From Bathymodiolus azoricus thioautotrophic gill symbiont (GTDB lineage Bacteria; Pseudomonadota; Gammaproteobacteria; PS1; Pseudothioglobaceae), in the NCBI RefSeq assembly GCF_001298715.1, contig NZ_CDSC02000210.1, positions 1 through 9,233 on the forward strand: a stretch of 9,233 nt of DNA, in the 5' to 3' direction. Under the pieces are notes generated by a model. That model made no database searches. It saw only the letters and a list, made by a program, of their open reading frames with translations, and was not told the DNA's origin. Below, piece after piece: positions 1-6,965 of the stretch; the first letter of the stretch is position 1, and each line of letters opens with the position of its first letter. The position numbers and the translations under genes were made by a program.

Positions 1-1527
1 TATGGCACAGTGGTTTTTTTGTCGCCTTATTTTAGCAAGTGCAAAATATTCACGCATACCTTCACGAGGTGGTAGGGGTTCTTCAGCAGATATTAAAGGC
101 ATTTTTGGTTTTAAATGTAGGCGAATATTATTGCCAATAGCCTCTAATTCTACAGAGGACACCTCAAGACTAAAAGTATTGGCAATCCTTAAAGAAGATC
201 TGCCATTATCACTCTCGATAAGAAAATTACGATAAAACCTTGAGTAATTTTTATCCGTTCGATAAATCCTCATTGCTTCTTGTGTGCTGGGGTTGATTAT
301 AGACTGGCGTAGCATTGTTTTAGGCAGCATATTTAATGCGCCTGCTATTTTTGTCATCCCTAAATACTGATAAGAGATTACCTCTGTTGCGTTCAAGCCA
401 GAACGACGATTTTGTCTTATATTTTTAAAATTTGCATTAAAAACTAACCCCCCTGTGGAAAAGTTCATAATATTCGTAAAAGTATCAGAAGGCGGACAAG
501 AAAGGGCTTTAACTATTAGCGCTCCCCCGTTACTGTCTTCTGATTTTATGAAAAATTCTGTACTAGTGTTTAACAAGTTCAGTTTATCAGCAGGATAAGT
601 CCTGACAATATTTTCCAGTCTTTCATACGATTCAGGAAAATAAAATAAATTATTATTCTGATAAGCACCTTCAATTGGACTTAGTACATCTATTTCATAA
701 TGGGGTAAACTCGTGTTAGGTGGGTAAACTTTAACGTTCCCTGTCGGGTCTGTGTATTTAAGGGGATTATTACCCACATAAATATACAAATTTAGGCTAT
801 CAACCGCACCCGCTGAATCGGGGCTTATCCATCTTGCCAACCAAGGGGCTAGGTGCCTAGCACCGTAGTAGCACAAACCACTGCTGTCGTCTCTTTCTTT
901 ACCTGTGTAGCGGTAGCGTTTTTGTTGCACTTTGGTTTTGTCTTTGCCAGCGATAAGGGCAGTGCCGCCATAAGGATAGTAATGTTCGTAGCTAAAGGTT
1001 TGGGCTTGATCATCCAATTCTAAGGTGTTGGACTGTAGGTGACTGATGAGTTGGTAGCGAGTTTGAGTGGGGTTTTGTGTGTTGTCTTTACTGCTTTCAC
1101 TCAGAATGTGAGTGCCGATGTGCAGGGTACTACTTTGTTGTTTTGCTTCGTTGGTTGAAATCTCTAGTGAAGGCAGGTAGTCTCTTTGGTTTTGCGCTTG
1201 GTGGTCAGATTCAATTACAGTACGAACTCGATTACCTTGGTAGTTATAGACATAGTACTCTGTAGTGTTGCTTTTGTCTGTTTTAGTAAGCTGGTTAAGC
1301 GTGTTGTTGTAGTGCCAATCTAGGTCGCCAATATTGTCAAGAGTTAGTAAGTTGCCGTTGGCATCAAAGTCGCTGGTGGATTGCTGGGTTTCAGTACCGC
1401 GGTTGTTGTTTGGGTGGATGGTCAGGATTTGTTGCCAGATGCTACTGTTTGCTTGGTGTAAAAGGTGGGTTAGGTTGTTGCCTGTGTCGTGGATATAAGT
1501 TTGGTGATAAAGTTCTAGGGTGTTCAT
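1..1527 (-). CDS. RHS/TcC-like toxin protein, 3' part running off the left edge
   Basis: The frame is open for 509 codons from ATG at 1527 to the window edge, and no stop is reached. Residues 11-19 and 54-61 carry YD-type repeats (DTGNNL, FDANGNL), with YNYQGNRV at 94-101. A TccC-like RHS core follows: YYPYGGTA at 183-190, YTGKERDD at 207-214, YYGARHLAPW near 220-229, ISPDSAG at 234-240, LYIYVGNNPL, and a closing DPTG at 260-263. In TcC and Rhs proteins the core forms the end of a hollow shell and cuts itself just after this motif, releasing the C-terminal toxin. R212, D213 and D237 are candidates for the conserved Arg/Asp residues of that protease. Residues 265-509 are a tip I cannot assign. 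Full family members have several hundred more N-terminal residues, so this is a 5'-truncated gene or an orphan core-plus-tip cassette. The ATG has no clear Shine-Dalgarno; the frame is open back only to 1548. Family assignment is strong, functional status uncertain. Confidence 0.85.
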   Translation of the reverse strand, partial: MNTLELYHQTYIHDTGNNLTHLLHQANSSIWQQILTIHPNNNRGTETQQSTSDFDANGNLLTLDNIGDLDWHYNNTLNQLTKTDKSNTTEYYVYNYQGNRVRTVIESDHQAQNQRDYLPSLEISTNEAKQQSSTLHIGTHILSESSKDNTQNPTQTRYQLISHLQSNTLELDDQAQTFSYEHYYPYGGTALIAGKDKTKVQQKRYRYTGKERDDSSGLCYYGARHLAPWLARWISPDSAGAVDSLNLYIYVGNNPLKYTDPTGNVKVYPPNTSLPHYEIDVLSPIEGAYQNNNLFYFPESYERLENIVRTYPADKLNLLNTSTEFFIKSEDSNGGALIVKALSCPPSDTFTNIMNFSTGGLVFNANFKNIRQNRRSGLNATEVISYQYLGMTKIAGALNMLPKTMLRQSIINPSTQEAMRIYRTDKNYSRFYRNFLIESDNGRSSLRIANTFSLEVSSVELEAIGNNIRLHLKPKMPLISAEEPLPPREGMREYFALAKIRRQKNHCAI

Positions 1528-1569
1528 AATTGCTAGCGCTTTTTTAATTTAATATTTATAAGAGTATGC

Positions 1570-1598
1570 ATTATAAGGATTGTGCCTTATAAAATCAT
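1570..1598 (-). promoter_or_regulatory. Possible promoter for the RHS/TcC-like gene
   Basis: Read on the minus strand, a perfect TATAAT lies at 1575-1570, about 43 bases before the ATG at 1527. The matching -35 position (about 17 bases upstream, near 1593-1598) is poor, reading TGATTT or ATGATT. The -10 overlaps the foot of a hairpin. It could give a truncated RHS gene its own transcription, but a TATAAT in AT-rich DNA is weak evidence alone. Confidence 0.25.
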
Positions 1599-1620
1599 CT
1601 CTATCTTAATAGAGATGATT
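1571..1620. repeat. Two abutting perfect hairpins
   Basis: The first inverted repeat is TTATAAGG (1571-1578) with CCTTATAA (1585-1592), loop of 6. The second starts at the next base: AATCATCTCTAT (1593-1604) with ATAGAGATGATT (1609-1620), a 12-bp perfect stem with a 4-base loop. The right arm of the second runs into the transposon-like repeat at 1614. Neither hairpin has the GC-rich stem plus T-run of an intrinsic terminator. They may be a remnant of a second mobile element or a structure at the point where the transposon-like copy was broken. Confidence 0.7.
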
Positions 1621-1784
1621 GGCAAAAGCCAATTTTTGCCCAACTGATGATTTCTTTAAACCTTGTCTTAGCAGGGCTAAGGCTGGGTTTACCCTCATAG
1701 AGGACTGCTGGGTGTCGCTGGAAAAATTGACAATTGGGTAAAAAGTGGGTTTTTGATGATTATTTTTATTCATGTAAAGGTCTC
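1614..1784 (-). mobile_element. MITE-like repeat, copy A (one end degenerate)
   Basis: This stretch is the reverse complement of the element at 6704-6874. My hand alignment over 171 bases is ungapped with 23 mismatches, about 87% identity. The outer end GAGACCTTT (minus strand, from 1784) is kept. The other end is lost: similarity stops at 1614, where the 12-bp hairpin begins. A 55-codon minus-strand frame (ATG at 1773, stop at 1606) spans it and stays open in copy B too. However, about 17 of 21 changed codons alter the amino acid, so it does not behave as a gene. No transposase is present, so any movement would need one supplied in trans. Confidence 0.75.
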
Positions 1785-1944
1785 ACTGGGTGTTAATTTT
1801 TTTTGGTAATTATAGAAAAAACCCTTTGAGCGTTTATAAAAAACTTTTGTATAAAAAAAATTATAAGGTTTATGACTGGATTGAAAATAATGGGCGTGAT
1901 AATCTTAGATATTGGATAGAAAAAACTGCAAAACAGGTGATATT

Positions 1945-1976
1945 TTGAGTATTCTGCATTAAAAATAGGGTAGAAT
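1945..1976 (+). promoter_or_regulatory. Tentative glnA promoter region
   Basis: A TAGAAT at 1971-1976 is the best -10 candidate before glnA, with TTGAGT at 1945-1950 as a possible -35; the 20-base spacing is longer than ideal. The leader that follows (about 1980-2065) contains an AT-only hairpin, TTGTTTTT (1984-1991) with AAAAACAA (1996-2003). I looked for the GG-N10-GC sigma-54 pattern common before enterobacterial glnA and found no convincing match in 1785-2075. Confidence 0.25.
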
Positions 1977-2075
1977 TACGCGATTGTTTTTTAACAAAAA
2001 CAATTTTGTTTGCAACGGTGCAGACTGCTTAACAATAACTGCTAATAACTAACTAATTTAAAAATAGGAGAAGAT

Positions 2076-3491
2076 ATGTCTGCAAAAAATGTAATGAAGA
2101 TGATAAAAGATAACGAAGTAAAATTCATTGATTTTCGTTTTACTGATACTATAGGTAAAGAACAACATGTGAGTGTACCAGCTCACACCATTAACGCTGA
2201 GAAGTTAGAAGAAGGGCAAATGTTTGACGGCTCTTCAATCGCTGGCTGGAAGCCAATTAATGAATCTGACATGATTATGAAGCCAGATACAGCAACGGCA
2301 GTCTTGGACCCATTTACTGAAGAATCTACTTTGAATATTACTTGCGATATCATTGAATCAAATGATATGAAAGGCTATGAAAAAGACCCTCGTTCTATTG
2401 CCAAGCGCGCTGAAGATTACTTAAATGAAACAGGGATTGGTGACACTGCTTATTTTGGCAATGAGCCGGAGTTTTTTGTTTTTGATAGTGTCAAGTGGGA
2501 TACAGGTTTTGGCTTGGGTAAAGCCTTTTATGAAATTAATTCTGAAGAAGCAGACTGGGAGTCGGGTTCTGATTTTGAAGGTGGCAACAAGGGACACCGT
2601 CCTAGAATTAAAGGCGGCTACTTCCCAGTACCACCTGTGGATTCGTTGCATGATTTGCGCTCACAAATGTGTTTAGCCATTGAAGAGATGGGGGTGGTCA
2701 CTGAGGTGCATCATCATGAAGTAGGTACAGCAGGTCAATGTGAGATTGGTGCTTTGTATAATACTTTGGTAAAGAAAGCAGATGAGACTCAAATCTTAAA
2801 ATACTGCATCCATAATGTAGCACATATGTATGGCAAAACAGCCACTTTTATGCCTAAGCCAATTGCGGTTGATAATGGTAATGGCATGCATGTTCATCAG
2901 TCAATCACCAAAGATGGTAAAAACTTATTTGATGGTGATGAATATGGTCAGTTGAGTCAGATGGCACTTTACTATATTGGTGGTATTATCAAGCATGCTC
3001 AAGCACTTAATGCCTTTACCAATTCCTCTACTAACTCTTACAAGCGTTTGGTGCCAGGCTTTGAAGCACCTGAAATGTTAGCATATTCAGCTAAAAACCG
3101 TTCTGCTGCTATTCGTATTCCTTTTGTGTCTAATCCAAAAGGTCGTCGTATTGAGGTGCGTTTTCCAGATCCAACAGCCAATCCATACCTTGCGTTTGCA
3201 GCGATGTTAATGGCAGGTCTTGACGGCATTAAAAATAAGATTGACCCAGGCAAACCAGGGGATGAAGATTTATATGAATTGTCAGAGAAAGAAAAGGCAT
3301 CTATTCCTAGAGTTTGTGGTTCATTAGGTCAAGCACTTGAGGCTTTAGATAAAGACCGTGAATTTTTAAAGCAAGGCGGTGTGTTTACGGATAATGTGAT
3401 TGACTCATTTATCAAGCTTAAAATGGAAGAGGTAACAGCATTGCGCGCCTCTCCGCATCCTGTTGAGTTTGATATGTATTACAGTTGTTAA
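2076..3491 (+). CDS. glnA: Glutamine synthetase, type I (adenylylation-regulated)
   Basis: Makes glutamine from glutamate, ammonia and ATP in the cytoplasm as a dodecamer, the main entry of ammonia into organic nitrogen. The 471 residues match the usual length of about 469. The beta-grasp segment has FDGSSIAGW at 50-58. Metal ligands line up with the Salmonella enzyme: E130 and E132 (NEPEF), E215 and E223 ([12 protein letters not shown]), H272 (NGMHVH) and E360 (RRIEVRF). NRSAAIRIP at 341-349 is the substrate and ATP-binding stretch. Y400 in EDLYEL sits where the adenylylated tyrosine of GSI-beta enzymes lies, so GlnE-type control is expected. An AGGAGAAG Shine-Dalgarno at 2066-2073 fixes the start. 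A strong terminator follows, so it is probably transcribed alone. No glnL/glnG (ntrB/ntrC) genes follow, unlike in enteric bacteria. Confidence 0.98.
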   Translation: MSAKNVMKMIKDNEVKFIDFRFTDTIGKEQHVSVPAHTINAEKLEEGQMFDGSSIAGWKPINESDMIMKPDTATAVLDPFTEESTLNITCDIIESNDMKGYEKDPRSIAKRAEDYLNETGIGDTAYFGNEPEFFVFDSVKWDTGFGLGKAFYEINSEEADWESGSDFEGGNKGHRPRIKGGYFPVPPVDSLHDLRSQMCLAIEEMGVVTEVHHHEVGTAGQCEIGALYNTLVKKADETQILKYCIHNVAHMYGKTATFMPKPIAVDNGNGMHVHQSITKDGKNLFDGDEYGQLSQMALYYIGGIIKHAQALNAFTNSSTNSYKRLVPGFEAPEMLAYSAKNRSAAIRIPFVSNPKGRRIEVRFPDPTANPYLAFAAMLMAGLDGIKNKIDPGKPGDEDLYELSEKEKASIPRVCGSLGQALEALDKDREFLKQGGVFTDNVIDSFIKLKMEEVTALRASPHPVEFDMYYSC

Positions 3492-3511
3492 TAAGCTTAG
3501 TTTTAACCAAT

Positions 3512-3541
3512 AAAAAAGCCGTGTTTTAGCACGGCTTTTTT
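3512..3541 (+). terminator. Rho-independent terminator after glnA
   Basis: A perfect 12-bp stem, AAAAAAGCCGTG (3512-3523) with CACGGCTTTTTT (3530-3541), and a 6-base loop. The GC-rich core (GCCGTG/CACGGC) is followed by six Ts. It lies 20 bases past the glnA stop and separates glnA from bioB. The A-run on the 5' side would also make it work to some degree on the minus strand. Confidence 0.93.
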
Positions 3542-3589
3542 ATGTCTAAAAGTCTGTAAAATAGCAAAAATTATTTGATGAGATAATTT

Positions 3590-4549
3590 ATGAAAGAATT
3601 AAGAAACGATTGGGCTCTGGCAGAGGTTGAGGCTTTATTTGCACTGCCTTTTAATGATTTGTTGTTTCAAGCGCACACACTTCATAGAAAAAACTTTAAT
3701 CCAAATCAGGTGCAAGTTAGCTCGTTGTTGAATATTAAAACAGGTGCTTGTCCTGAAGATTGCTCGTACTGTTCACAAAGTTCTAAATACGATACAGGTT
3801 TAGAGCGTGAAAAATTAATGGAAGTTGATGCGGTGCTTAAGCAAGCACAAGAAGCCAAAGATAAAGGCGCAACACGCTTTTGTATGGGCGCTGCGTGGCG
3901 CAATCCTACCGATAAAAGTTTGGATAAAGTTATTCCAATGATTCAAGGTGTGAAAGCGATGGGGCTGGAAACTTGCGTCACTTTGGGTATGTTGACGCAA
4001 GAACAAGCCTTTACCCTTAAAGAGGCTGGTTTAGATTACTACAACCACAACATTGACACATCAAAAGAGAATTACTCAAATGTCATTACCACGCGTAGCT
4101 TTCAAGACCGTTTAAATACTTTAGAATCCGTGCAAAATGCGGATATTCATGTCTGTAGTGGTGGCATTTTAGGTTTGGGCGAAGGTCAGACTGATAGGGC
4201 ATCTATGTTGCGTTCTTTGGCTAATTTAGAAAAACACCCAGACAGTGTGCCGTTAAATCTCTTAGTGCCAATTCCTGGTACACCGTTTGAGGCGATTGAG
4301 CCACCAACAGAAAGCGAGTTTGTGCGTACTATTGCTGTGGCGCGACTCATGATGCCAAAATCAGTGGTGCGTCTATCAGCGGGGCGTACAGAGATGGGGG
4401 AAGCACTGCAAGCACTGTGTTTCTTTGCGGGTGCAAACTCTATCTTTTATGGCGATCAGTTACTAACAACGGATAACCCGGATACCAATACCGATCAGAT
4501 TTTATTTGAGAGATTGGGTATCAATCAACAATTGTTAAACAGTCATTAA
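3590..4549 (+). CDS. bioB: Biotin synthase
   Basis: A radical SAM enzyme that inserts sulfur into dethiobiotin, the last step of biotin synthesis. The 319 residues fit a compact BioB. The CxxxCxxC motif that binds the SAM [4Fe-4S] cluster is C54, C58, C61 ([12 protein letters not shown]). The second [2Fe-2S] cluster ligands are all present at C98, C129, C189 and R261 (RLSAGR). YNHNIDTS at 151-158 is also typical. It stands alone here; no bioF, bioH, bioC or bioD gene is in the window. The Shine-Dalgarno is weak (GATGAG about 8 bases before ATG). A TAAAAT at 3557-3562 could be its -10, but no good -35 is seen. The last 15 bases overlap the end of murG on the other strand. Confidence 0.97.
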   Translation: MKELRNDWALAEVEALFALPFNDLLFQAHTLHRKNFNPNQVQVSSLLNIKTGACPEDCSYCSQSSKYDTGLEREKLMEVDAVLKQAQEAKDKGATRFCMGAAWRNPTDKSLDKVIPMIQGVKAMGLETCVTLGMLTQEQAFTLKEAGLDYYNHNIDTSKENYSNVITTRSFQDRLNTLESVQNADIHVCSGGILGLGEGQTDRASMLRSLANLEKHPDSVPLNLLVPIPGTPFEAIEPPTESEFVRTIAVARLMMPKSVVRLSAGRTEMGEALQALCFFAGANSIFYGDQLLTTDNPDTNTDQILFERLGINQQLLNSH

Positions 4550-5560
4550 ATAATCACTCATTAATTTTGCAGCATCAGGTTTTGCCAGTTTTTTGGCGTT
4601 TTCTGACATTTTCTGAATCTGTGTTTTGTTGAGTTTAAGTAGCGTTTTTTCAAGTAATTCAAGCGTTAAATCTTTTTGTTCAATCAATATTCCAGCATTA
4701 TTATTGGCTAAAATTTTAGCGTTATAAAATTGATGATTATCAATAGCGTGAGGTAGGGGGATTAAAATGCTTGGCTTGGCTGATAGCATTAATTCTGATA
4801 CTGTCATCGCACCAGAACGACATAAAACCACATCTGCCCATGCGTAGGCTTGCGCCATATCATCAATAAATGGGGTTATTTTTGCGTTTTTATTACTATA
4901 TTGACTCCTAACAGCCTCTAAGTGCTGTTTGCCAGTTTGATGCCAAATATTGATATCAAGTTTCAGATTGCTAACAATATCATTAATAGGTTTAGAGCCT
5001 AGACTGCCACCAACAATCAATAAATTAAGTTTTTCATTATTAGCGCTATTCGTTTTAGTTTTAAACAACACAGGGTTTCCAGAAGTGATTGCACCACTAA
5101 ATACACCATCAAAGGCTTGAAAAGTTTGTGTGGCAAACTTGGAGAGAATTTTGTTAGTCGTCCCAGGAATTGAGTTTTGTTCGTGAATCACTAGGGGGGT
5201 GTGCAGCAACCATGCTACTATGCCACCAAGTCCTGAGGCAAAACCACCCATACCTAGCACCACATCAGGTTTAAGACTAAGAAACACTTTAAAGGTTTGG
5301 AATAGGGCGATTAACAACAAAAGAGGCGCTTTGGCAAGTGTTAATAGATTTTTACCACGCAAACCAACGGCACTTACGCTGTGGAGCTTGATATTGTGCT
5401 TAGGCACAAGTATGTTTTCCATACCGCGCTTTGAGCCTAGCCACTCAACATTAACAGAATGCGTGCTTAATTCTTTAGCGATTGCTAGAGCAGGAAATAT
5501 ATGCCCACCAGTGCCACCTGCCATTATTAAAATAGTTTTTTTTTGTGTTGTTTTAAACAT
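4535..5560 (-). CDS. murG: MurG, lipid II-forming GlcNAc transferase
   Basis: Transfers GlcNAc from UDP-GlcNAc to lipid I on the inner face of the cytoplasmic membrane, giving lipid II. The GT-B fold signatures appear in order: glycine loop [13 protein letters not shown] at 14-26, GMGGFASG at 103-110, [12 protein letters not shown] at 126-137, second-domain loop [10 protein letters not shown] at 184-193, and the UDP-GlcNAc-binding stretch RSGAMTVSE at 248-256 with HAIDNHQF at 271-278. At 341 residues it is slightly shorter than the E. coli enzyme (355). The start codon overlaps the end of ftsW by 8 bases (ATGTTTAA), and there is no strong Shine-Dalgarno, so translation is probably coupled to ftsW. 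murC, which usually follows murG, is not present; bioB converges instead. Confidence 0.96.
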   Translation of the reverse strand: MFKTTQKKTILIMAGGTGGHIFPALAIAKELSTHSVNVEWLGSKRGMENILVPKHNIKLHSVSAVGLRGKNLLTLAKAPLLLLIALFQTFKVFLSLKPDVVLGMGGFASGLGGIVAWLLHTPLVIHEQNSIPGTTNKILSKFATQTFQAFDGVFSGAITSGNPVLFKTKTNSANNEKLNLLIVGGSLGSKPINDIVSNLKLDINIWHQTGKQHLEAVRSQYSNKNAKITPFIDDMAQAYAWADVVLCRSGAMTVSELMLSAKPSILIPLPHAIDNHQFYNAKILANNNAGILIEQKDLTLELLEKTLLKLNKTQIQKMSENAKKLAKPDAAKLMSDYLMTV

Positions 5561-6680
5561 AGGACTTTCGTTTGCTATAACCCGCTCTGTTTTCCATATC
5601 TATTCTAAGTAACAATGCCAGTGCAGTGATGGTAAAAATCATACTACTACCACCATAACTAATGAGTGGCAAAGTAAAGCCTTTAATAGGCATTAGACCG
5701 ATATTCATCGCAATATTGACACTAATTTGCATAGCAAACCATGAGCAAATACCATAAGCAACATAATAGCTATATTTTCTACCATCTTTGGATGCTTTAG
5801 CAGCAATCTTAAAGCCTTTGGTTAAAATATAAGCAAAACTCAATAAGATAAACAACATGCCAACAATGCCAAGCTCTTCACCGGTTATAGCAAAAATCAT
5901 ATCGGTATGAGGCTCTGGTAGTTTGGTGTATTTTTGAATGCCAGACCCTAGACCTGTACCAAACCAATCCCCTCTAGCAATACCAAGTAAAGCCTGTTTG
6001 GTTTGATATACGCCATCCTTCCCCCATAAATCATTAGTCCAAAACGATATCACTCTGCCCCATCTTGCTGGGTTGAAATAAACAAAAATAGAAAGTCCAA
6101 ATAGAATTATAGTGCCAATATAAAACAATTCTTTAACATAAGAACCTGCTATAAACACCATAATAAGTGCCGTTGCAGTAATAATGATAGTGGCGCCAAG
6201 GTCGGTTTCCGCTATCGTGAGTGCGCCAGACAAGCTAACAATAAATATAGCCTTGAAAAGACCCTTTAACGATTTGGTTATATATTCTTCTTGTTCAACT
6301 AAGAAATTAGCCATAAATAAAATCATAACCATCTTCATCATTTCAGAAGGTTGAAAATTAAATATTCCCAAATCAATCCAACGATAAGCACCATTAATTT
6401 TTCCAGCACCGATATCAGGTAGAAATACGAGAAAAAGCAAGAAAAGCGTGATACCAAAGGCGAGTAGGGAGTGTCTTTTAAAAAATGAAAGTGGCAATCT
6501 CAAGATGACAACACCGGTAACAATACCTAAAAGAATAAAAACACCTTGCTTGAATGCGAAAGAAAAAGTACCGAAATGTCCAACTGAAGCAGAAGATGAC
6601 ATTATCCAACCAAATAGGGTTAATGCCAAAATAGCAAGTAATAATTTTTTGTCGGGTTTTTGTTCAATCGTGTCAAACAT
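5553..6680 (-). CDS. ftsW: FtsW, SEDS-family septal peptidoglycan polymerase
   Basis: A polytopic inner-membrane glycosyltransferase that polymerises lipid II at the division septum with its partner FtsI. The 375 residues show about ten hydrophobic segments. SEDS landmarks are [16 protein letters not shown] at 98-113, ETDLGATI at 158-165, [20 protein letters not shown] at 241-260, TGEELG at 266-271, and [14 protein letters not shown] at 333-346. D260 in PHTDMIFA is the expected catalytic aspartate. FtsW rather than RodA is favoured by the direct pairing with murG, by the EPHTDMIFA context and by the short N-terminal cytoplasmic tail. The start lies only 23 bases from a MITE-like element and lacks a clear Shine-Dalgarno. 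The usual neighbours murD, mraY and murF do not precede it. Confidence 0.94.
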   Translation of the reverse strand: MFDTIEQKPDKKLLLAILALTLFGWIMSSSASVGHFGTFSFAFKQGVFILLGIVTGVVILRLPLSFFKRHSLLAFGITLFLLFLVFLPDIGAGKINGAYRWIDLGIFNFQPSEMMKMVMILFMANFLVEQEEYITKSLKGLFKAIFIVSLSGALTIAETDLGATIIITATALIMVFIAGSYVKELFYIGTIILFGLSIFVYFNPARWGRVISFWTNDLWGKDGVYQTKQALLGIARGDWFGTGLGSGIQKYTKLPEPHTDMIFAITGEELGIVGMLFILLSFAYILTKGFKIAAKASKDGRKYSYYVAYGICSWFAMQISVNIAMNIGLMPIKGFTLPLISYGGSSMIFTITALALLLRIDMENRAGYSKRKSYV

Positions 6681-6689
6681 AAGTCTTGC

Positions 6690-6719
6690 ATTTTATCCTA
6701 TTTGAGACCTTTGTATAAA
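6690..6719 (-). promoter_or_regulatory. Possible ftsW-murG promoter partly inside the mobile element
   Basis: On the minus strand, TTTATA (6719-6714) and TAAAAT (6695-6690) are spaced by 18 bases. The -35 half lies in the terminal repeat of the MITE-like element and the -10 half outside it. If used, transcription would start only a few bases before the ftsW ATG, giving an almost leaderless message, which would fit the missing Shine-Dalgarno. The hexamers are only moderate matches, so a promoter further upstream is equally possible. Confidence 0.25.
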
Positions 6720-6894
6720 TAGGAACAATCACCATAAACCCACTTTTCACCTATTTGGCGATTTTTCCAGCGATACCCAGCAGTTCTCTAGGAGGGTAAA
6801 CCCAGCCTTAGCCCTGCTAGGACAAGGTTTAAATAAATTACCAATTGGGCAGAAATTGGATTTTGCCAATCATCCTTATTTACGCAAAGGTTTC
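6704..6894 (+). mobile_element. MITE-like element, copy B, with terminal repeats and target duplication
   Basis: A 191-bp non-autonomous element. The left end GAGACCTTTGTATAAATA (from 6704) and the reverse complement of the right end, GAAACCTTTGCGTAAATA (from 6894), match at 15 of 18 positions. The element is flanked on both sides by TATTT (6699-6703 and 6895-6899), which looks like a target-site duplication. No transposase is encoded. A second copy lies inverted at 1614-1784. From memory, GAGACCTTTG-type ends occur in some IS5-related insertion sequences; that family link is unverified. It fills most of the gap between divergent ftsW and ybiT, so both promoters lie next to it. Confidence 0.85.
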
Positions 6895-6906
6895 TATTTA
6901 TTTAAG

Positions 6907-6933
6907 TTGGACTGACGCCTGATATGGGATAAT
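6907..6933 (+). promoter_or_regulatory. Probable ybiT promoter (extended -10)
   Basis: TTGGAC at 6907-6912 and GATAAT at 6928-6933 are spaced by 15 bases. A TG at 6925-6926 makes an extended -10 (TGGGATAAT), which compensates for the short spacer. Predicted transcription would begin near 6940, giving a leader of about 25 bases before ATG at 6966. It lies just outside the right end of the MITE-like element. Confidence 0.5.
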
Positions 6934-6965
6934 GTTGCGTTTTATAAATTCTAAATACATAACCT

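Noticed and set aside
2..235. Plus-strand 77-residue ORF at the left edge
   Set aside because: Lies antisense within the continuous RHS/TcC-like frame, which has strong family motifs.
1077..1265. Plus-strand 62-residue Cys-rich ORF
   Set aside because: Shadow of the RHS core on the opposite strand.
1606..1773. A 55-codon minus-strand ORF inside MITE-like copy A, with the frame also open in copy B
   Set aside because: About 17 of 21 differing codons change the amino acid and copy B has ATA in place of the start codon, so there is no sign of protein-level constraint. Treated as part of the repeat.
5199..5612. Plus-strand 137-residue ORF
   Set aside because: Fully antisense to murG and the end of ftsW, both well supported; its product has no recognisable features.
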